NCBI RefSeq assembly: GCF_018860825.1 | Contig: NZ_JAHKPZ010000012.1 | Location: 62,001-126,000 of the forward strand | Reading direction: 5' to 3' | Length of the DNA: 64,000 bases | DNA from: Lacinutrix sp. C3R15 | GTDB lineage: Bacteria; Bacteroidota; Bacteroidia; Flavobacteriales; Flavobacteriaceae | Shown: positions 61,099 to 64,000 of the stretch, piece by piece | Layout of the letters: every line of letters begins with the position of its first letter | Position numbering within the stretch: the stretch's first letter is position 1 | Notes under the pieces: generated by a model | The model's database searches: none | Told to the model about the DNA's origin: nothing | Seen by the model: only the letters and a program-made list of their open reading frames with translations | Translations under genes and position numbers: made by a program

Positions 61099-61881
61099 TT
61101 ATTCAAATTCAATGCTATTCAATATTAAACCAGAAGCTGGTGCAATATAATCCATAACCTCCTTACTTTCTGGAAGTAAAGTAGTTTTAATATAATCTAA
61201 AGTAATATCTCCTCTGCCTAATTTTATAAGAGCTCCCATCATTAAACGAATTTGATTTCTGCCAAACCCTTTTCCTTTAACGCGAAGCATATATGTTTTT
61301 TCTGGGAAGAAATTTGCACTAAAAACCGTGTTTTCTACAAGCTCACAAGTAGACACTTCTCTGGTATACAAACCTTCATCTGAAGCCTTATAGCAATAAG
61401 TTTTAAAGTTATGTGTACCTTGAAAAAGCGCTGCTCCTTCTTTCATAATTTCTATATCTAATGTATCTAGAATAGTTGTTAAAATTGGAGCGCAAAAAGG
61501 GTGACATTTTTCGCTATGTGTAAAAAGATATAAATATTCTTTTGTTTTAGAATGCTGTATAACATTAAATGTAGCATCTACTTCTTTTATTGCTAAAGCC
61601 CTAATATCTTGTGGTAAATTGTGATTAAAAAGCGCTAGAAAAGCATCTTTGTCTTCAATAGGCTCATATAAAAACAACTCAAAAGCAGATGCATTGGCAG
61701 AAACCATAGCGTCTGTTCTACCAGAAGCTAAGGTTTTAAAACGCTTTCCTTCTAAAATAAATTTAAAGGTTCTATCAATCATTAAGTGTACTGTTTTCAC
61801 TTTTGGTTGTTTTTGCCAACCATGAAACCTATATCCTAAATATTGAATAGTAATTAGATAATAATAACGTTTATTAAACAT
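61099..61881 (-). CDS. truA: tRNA pseudouridine synthase A
   Basis: The 260-residue protein has the TruA pattern: YRFHGWQKQP near the start, and the catalytic Asp in ASGRTDAMVSA. The later FKTYCYKASDEGLYTREVST and GKGFGRNQIRLMMGAL stretches match RNA-binding parts of the family. It isomerises uridines 38-40 in tRNA anticodon stems. It is slightly divergent (family members usually read GRTDAGVHA), so another TruA-like activity is possible. Confidence 0.85.
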   Translation of the reverse strand: MFNKRYYYLITIQYLGYRFHGWQKQPKVKTVHLMIDRTFKFILEGKRFKTLASGRTDAMVSANASAFELFLYEPIEDKDAFLALFNHNLPQDIRALAIKEVDATFNVIQHSKTKEYLYLFTHSEKCHPFCAPILTTILDTLDIEIMKEGAALFQGTHNFKTYCYKASDEGLYTREVSTCELVENTVFSANFFPEKTYMLRVKGKGFGRNQIRLMMGALIKLGRGDITLDYIKTTLLPESKEVMDYIAPASGLILNSIEFE

Positions 61882-61979
61882 GTTTTTTTAAGTATTAGAG
61901 CTAGCAAGTAACCTATTTTAATGCTTCTAACAAAATTTTTATAAATTGTATTATCTTAACTAAGAAAAAAACTATAACT

Positions 61980-62396
61980 ATGAATACAATTACAACAAAC
62001 AAACCTCCTATTTGGTTTTGGATTATAAATATTCTTGCGCTAATCTGGAATCTTTTAGGTGTTGCGGCATATCTATCACAAGTTTATATGGATGAGGAGA
62101 CGCATGCTGCTTTAACAGAAGCCGAACTTAAAATGTATGAAAACCTACCTGTATGGTATACTGCTATTTTTGCTATTGCAGTCTTTTCTGGCACTTTGGG
62201 ATGTATTGCTTTACTATTACGAAAAAAATGGGCTTATCCAGTGTTTTTAGTTGGAGCCATTGCTGTTTGTATACAAATGGCTTACGTAGCATTTTCTTTA
62301 AAAATGGCAAATGTTATGACAATACTAATTATTATTGTGGCTTTTGCTTTAGTTTGGTATACAAAACAAGCAAATAAAAAAGGTTGGCTACAGTAG
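61980..62396 (+). CDS. Four-span hypothetical membrane protein
   Basis: The 138-residue protein has four predicted membrane segments (WFWIINILALIWNLLGVAAY, WYTAIFAIAVFSGTLGCIAL, YPVFLVGAIAVCIQMAYVAF, NVMTILIIIVAFALVWYTKQ) with a short acidic loop after the first. No family is recognised with certainty; similar flavobacterial proteins occur singly. It has its own terminator (62421-62451). Confidence 0.78.
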   Translation: MNTITTNKPPIWFWIINILALIWNLLGVAAYLSQVYMDEETHAALTEAELKMYENLPVWYTAIFAIAVFSGTLGCIALLLRKKWAYPVFLVGAIAVCIQMAYVAFSLKMANVMTILIIIVAFALVWYTKQANKKGWLQ

Positions 62397-62420
62397 TTTA
62401 AAAGCATGCGTATTAAAACA

Positions 62421-62451
62421 AAAAAGGTATCTAAATAATAGATACCTTTTT
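62421..62451. terminator. Bidirectional terminator between convergent genes
   Basis: AAAAAGGTATCT and AGATACCTTTTT form a perfect 12-bp stem with a 7-base loop. It lies between the membrane-protein gene (plus) and the prohibitin-like gene (minus) and can serve both. Confidence 0.88.
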
Positions 62452-62471
62452 TAATAATGTATTGTACTATT

Positions 62472-63284
62472 TTATTGATTTCCTAAAATAATAGGCATTC
62501 CAGAATCTCCAGAACCAATAACAATTACTTTACTATTTGAAGATTCAGATAATTTAATTGTAGCTTCAATTCCTTTATCCTGTAAAATTTTATCTGTAAG
62601 TGATGCACTTAAAATTTTATTAGCATCTGCTTTACCTTGTGCTTCAATACGTTGTTTTTGCGCTTCTTTATCTGCTGTTACTAAACGAAACTCATACTCT
62701 AATGATTCTTGTTCTTGTTTTAGTTTACGCTCAATAGCATCTTTAATTGTTGCTGGTAGTTTTACATCTTCAACCAACACTTTTTTAACCGTTAAATATT
62801 GACCATCTAATAAATTGGTAACTTCTTCTAAAATTTCTTGTTCAATTACATCTCTTTTACTAGAGTATAGTTGTTCTGGAGTATAACGTCCTACTACACT
62901 TCTTGCTGCTGCATTAACAGCAGGATCTAGAAGTTCTCTTTCATAATCTGCTCCTTTAGTTTTAATAAGTTTACCAAGGTTAGAAAACTCAGGCTCGTAC
63001 CAAATGGTTCCGTTTACTTTTACTTCTAACCCATTTACTGAAAGTACATTCATTTCATCTGAAACAGATTGCTGACGCACTCTATGCACCAACATATCAT
63101 TCCAAGGTGCTACTATATGAAAACCTTCACCATAAGTATGTTCTGTATTAATACCGTCTCCAAAGCGCTCAAATAATACACCTCCTTCACCAGGACCAAT
63201 AGTCACTGCTGATTTAGAAATTAAAATAATTAAGAATACTAGTGTAATAATAAAAGGCACTGCTATTTTAGGTAATTTATCCAT
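62472..63284 (-). CDS. Prohibitin-like SPFH-domain membrane protein
   Basis: The 270-residue protein has an N-terminal membrane helix (AVPFIITLVFLIILISKSAV), then an SPFH domain (VTIGPGEGGVLFERFGDGIN, GFHIVAPWNDML, AARSVVGRYTPEQLY) and a helical C-terminal part. SPFH proteins form ring-shaped assemblies that organise membranes and regulate FtsH-type proteases. It lies 9 bases downstream of the membrane-protein gene that runs off the window, so they may be co-transcribed. Confidence 0.92.
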   Translation of the reverse strand: MDKLPKIAVPFIITLVFLIILISKSAVTIGPGEGGVLFERFGDGINTEHTYGEGFHIVAPWNDMLVHRVRQQSVSDEMNVLSVNGLEVKVNGTIWYEPEFSNLGKLIKTKGADYERELLDPAVNAAARSVVGRYTPEQLYSSKRDVIEQEILEEVTNLLDGQYLTVKKVLVEDVKLPATIKDAIERKLKQEQESLEYEFRLVTADKEAQKQRIEAQGKADANKILSASLTDKILQDKGIEATIKLSESSNSKVIVIGSGDSGMPIILGNQ

Positions 63285-63293
63285 ATTTGTTTT

Positions 63294-64000
63294 TTATATT
63301 AATCCGTTATATTTTCTTATAAACCATTCTATTGCCAAGCTTAAAACCAGTAAAGCAAGCAAGTATTTAAAATCAATTAAAGGTACAACATTTTTACTGC
63401 TTTTTTGTATGCTAACAAAGCGTTCATCATTTAACAGTTTGCTAAATAAAACATCTGTATTTGCAATAAAATAACTGTTTGCATTTGTATTAGTAGCAAC
63501 TTGCTGTAGTTTTGTTACATTAGCATTTAAAAATTGTTGCTCCATATTATATTCTAAAATTTGAAAAACTCCAGATTTAGATATGTTTTCATTGCTAGCT
63601 TTAACCGTAAAACTGTAGTCTCCAGCAACTAGACTACTTAAATCTACTTGATAATTATTTCCTTTTAAAATAAACGGAAATGTATTAGAAACTTTTGTTT
63701 CTTTATTTTGTACCACAATATTTAGCGACTCTTTTGCATCAAACTCATAATTTTTATTAAAAAATTGCGCTTTAATAACAACATTAGCATTGCCAGAATA
63801 AAAAGACTCATAGTCTACATTTAATCTGTCTTTTCTTTTATTAGAAGCTAGATATTGTATCAATTTGCCCATAAAGTTATCAAAACTATTAAAGGACTTT
63901 TTGTTTAAAAAGCTTTGCGCTCGCCATTTCCAGATATTTTCACCAAAAAGCACCGCTTCTCTCCTGCTATTAGTTTCAAAAGTAGCAAGTAAAGGTTGTT
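63294..64000 (-). CDS. C-terminal part of a BatA/VWA-type membrane protein (cut by window end)
   Basis: The frame is open to the last base, so the gene begins outside the window; the GTG at 63951-63953 is not a start. The visible 235 residues include GENIWKWRAQSFLNKKSF, an Ig-like beta domain (KVSNTFPFILKGNNYQVDLS, VAGDYSFTVKASNENISKSG) and a C-terminal membrane helix (FKYLLALLVLSLAIEWFIRK). Such proteins in Bacteroidota carry an N-terminal BatA-like or VWA domain with two more membrane helices. It is 9 bases upstream of the prohibitin-like gene. Confidence 0.7.
   Translation of the reverse strand, partial: QPLLATFETNSRREAVLFGENIWKWRAQSFLNKKSFNSFDNFMGKLIQYLASNKRKDRLNVDYESFYSGNANVVIKAQFFNKNYEFDAKESLNIVVQNKETKVSNTFPFILKGNNYQVDLSSLVAGDYSFTVKASNENISKSGVFQILEYNMEQQFLNANVTKLQQVATNTNANSYFIANTDVLFSKLLNDERFVSIQKSSKNVVPLIDFKYLLALLVLSLAIEWFIRKYNGLI

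Noticed and set aside
1-64000. CRISPR arrays, tRNA/rRNA genes, insertion sequences, prophage
   Set aside because: No regularly spaced direct repeats, no transposase, integrase or phage structural genes, and no tRNA-like cloverleaf were seen in the gaps.

Overview
The window is AT-rich, gene-dense chromosomal DNA from a member of the Bacteroidota, almost certainly a marine Flavobacteriaceae. The evidence is a type IX secretion sorting tail on a leucine-rich-repeat protein, TonB C-terminal and DUF4369/TlpA-type proteins, many short lipoproteins, several -7 boxes of the Bacteroidota form TAnnTTTG, and a polyol operon of the kind used on algal mannitol. No rRNA, tRNA, CRISPR array, transposase or phage gene was seen.

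Layout. 1-7772: a peptide-ligase-like island (DUF2126 amidoligase, circularly permuted ATP-grasp and alpha-E domains both fused and as separate genes, transglutaminase). 8202-12675: a cold-shock protein, a DUF2130 coiled-coil protein and two DEAD-box helicases. 13467-23044: a polyol (probably mannitol) operon with outer-membrane protein, ribose-type ABC importer, mannitol 2-dehydrogenase, an epimerase broken by an in-frame TAG, an SDR dehydrogenase and a PfkB kinase, facing a divergent Nudix-type regulator. 24113-30239: four tandem secreted zinc-metalloprotease paralogs that share one N-terminal module but carry four different C-terminal modules. 30454-34143: a surface lipoprotein joining a metallophosphatase, a possible kinase-like segment and an Omp85-type barrel.

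34218-44204 is the most notable region. An ECF sigma factor, a small membrane protein (candidate anti-sigma) and a CpxP/CnrX-like sensor sit beside four YHYH-domain proteins, three EF-hand-bearing proteins (one also YHYH), a SCO1-type copper protein and other exported proteins. Four promoters with the same layout, CGCAAGTT-N14-CATCTAAA, lie before the candidate anti-sigma gene, an EF-hand gene and two YHYH operons (three exact copies, one degenerate -35). The sigma factor's target site and local regulon can therefore be read directly from the sequence. I infer an envelope metal-responsive (Cu or Ca) regulon.

44242-64000 is mostly housekeeping and envelope genes: helicase, CIA30, RlmI-type methyltransferase, OmpA lipoprotein, M16 protease, TlpA thioredoxin, LRR-T9SS protein, thioesterase, DUF72, DUF2461, MscS, Dps, CorA, TruA, a prohibitin-like protein and a membrane protein cut by the window end. 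One 54-residue DUF1328 gene was found in the gap at 58166-58330.
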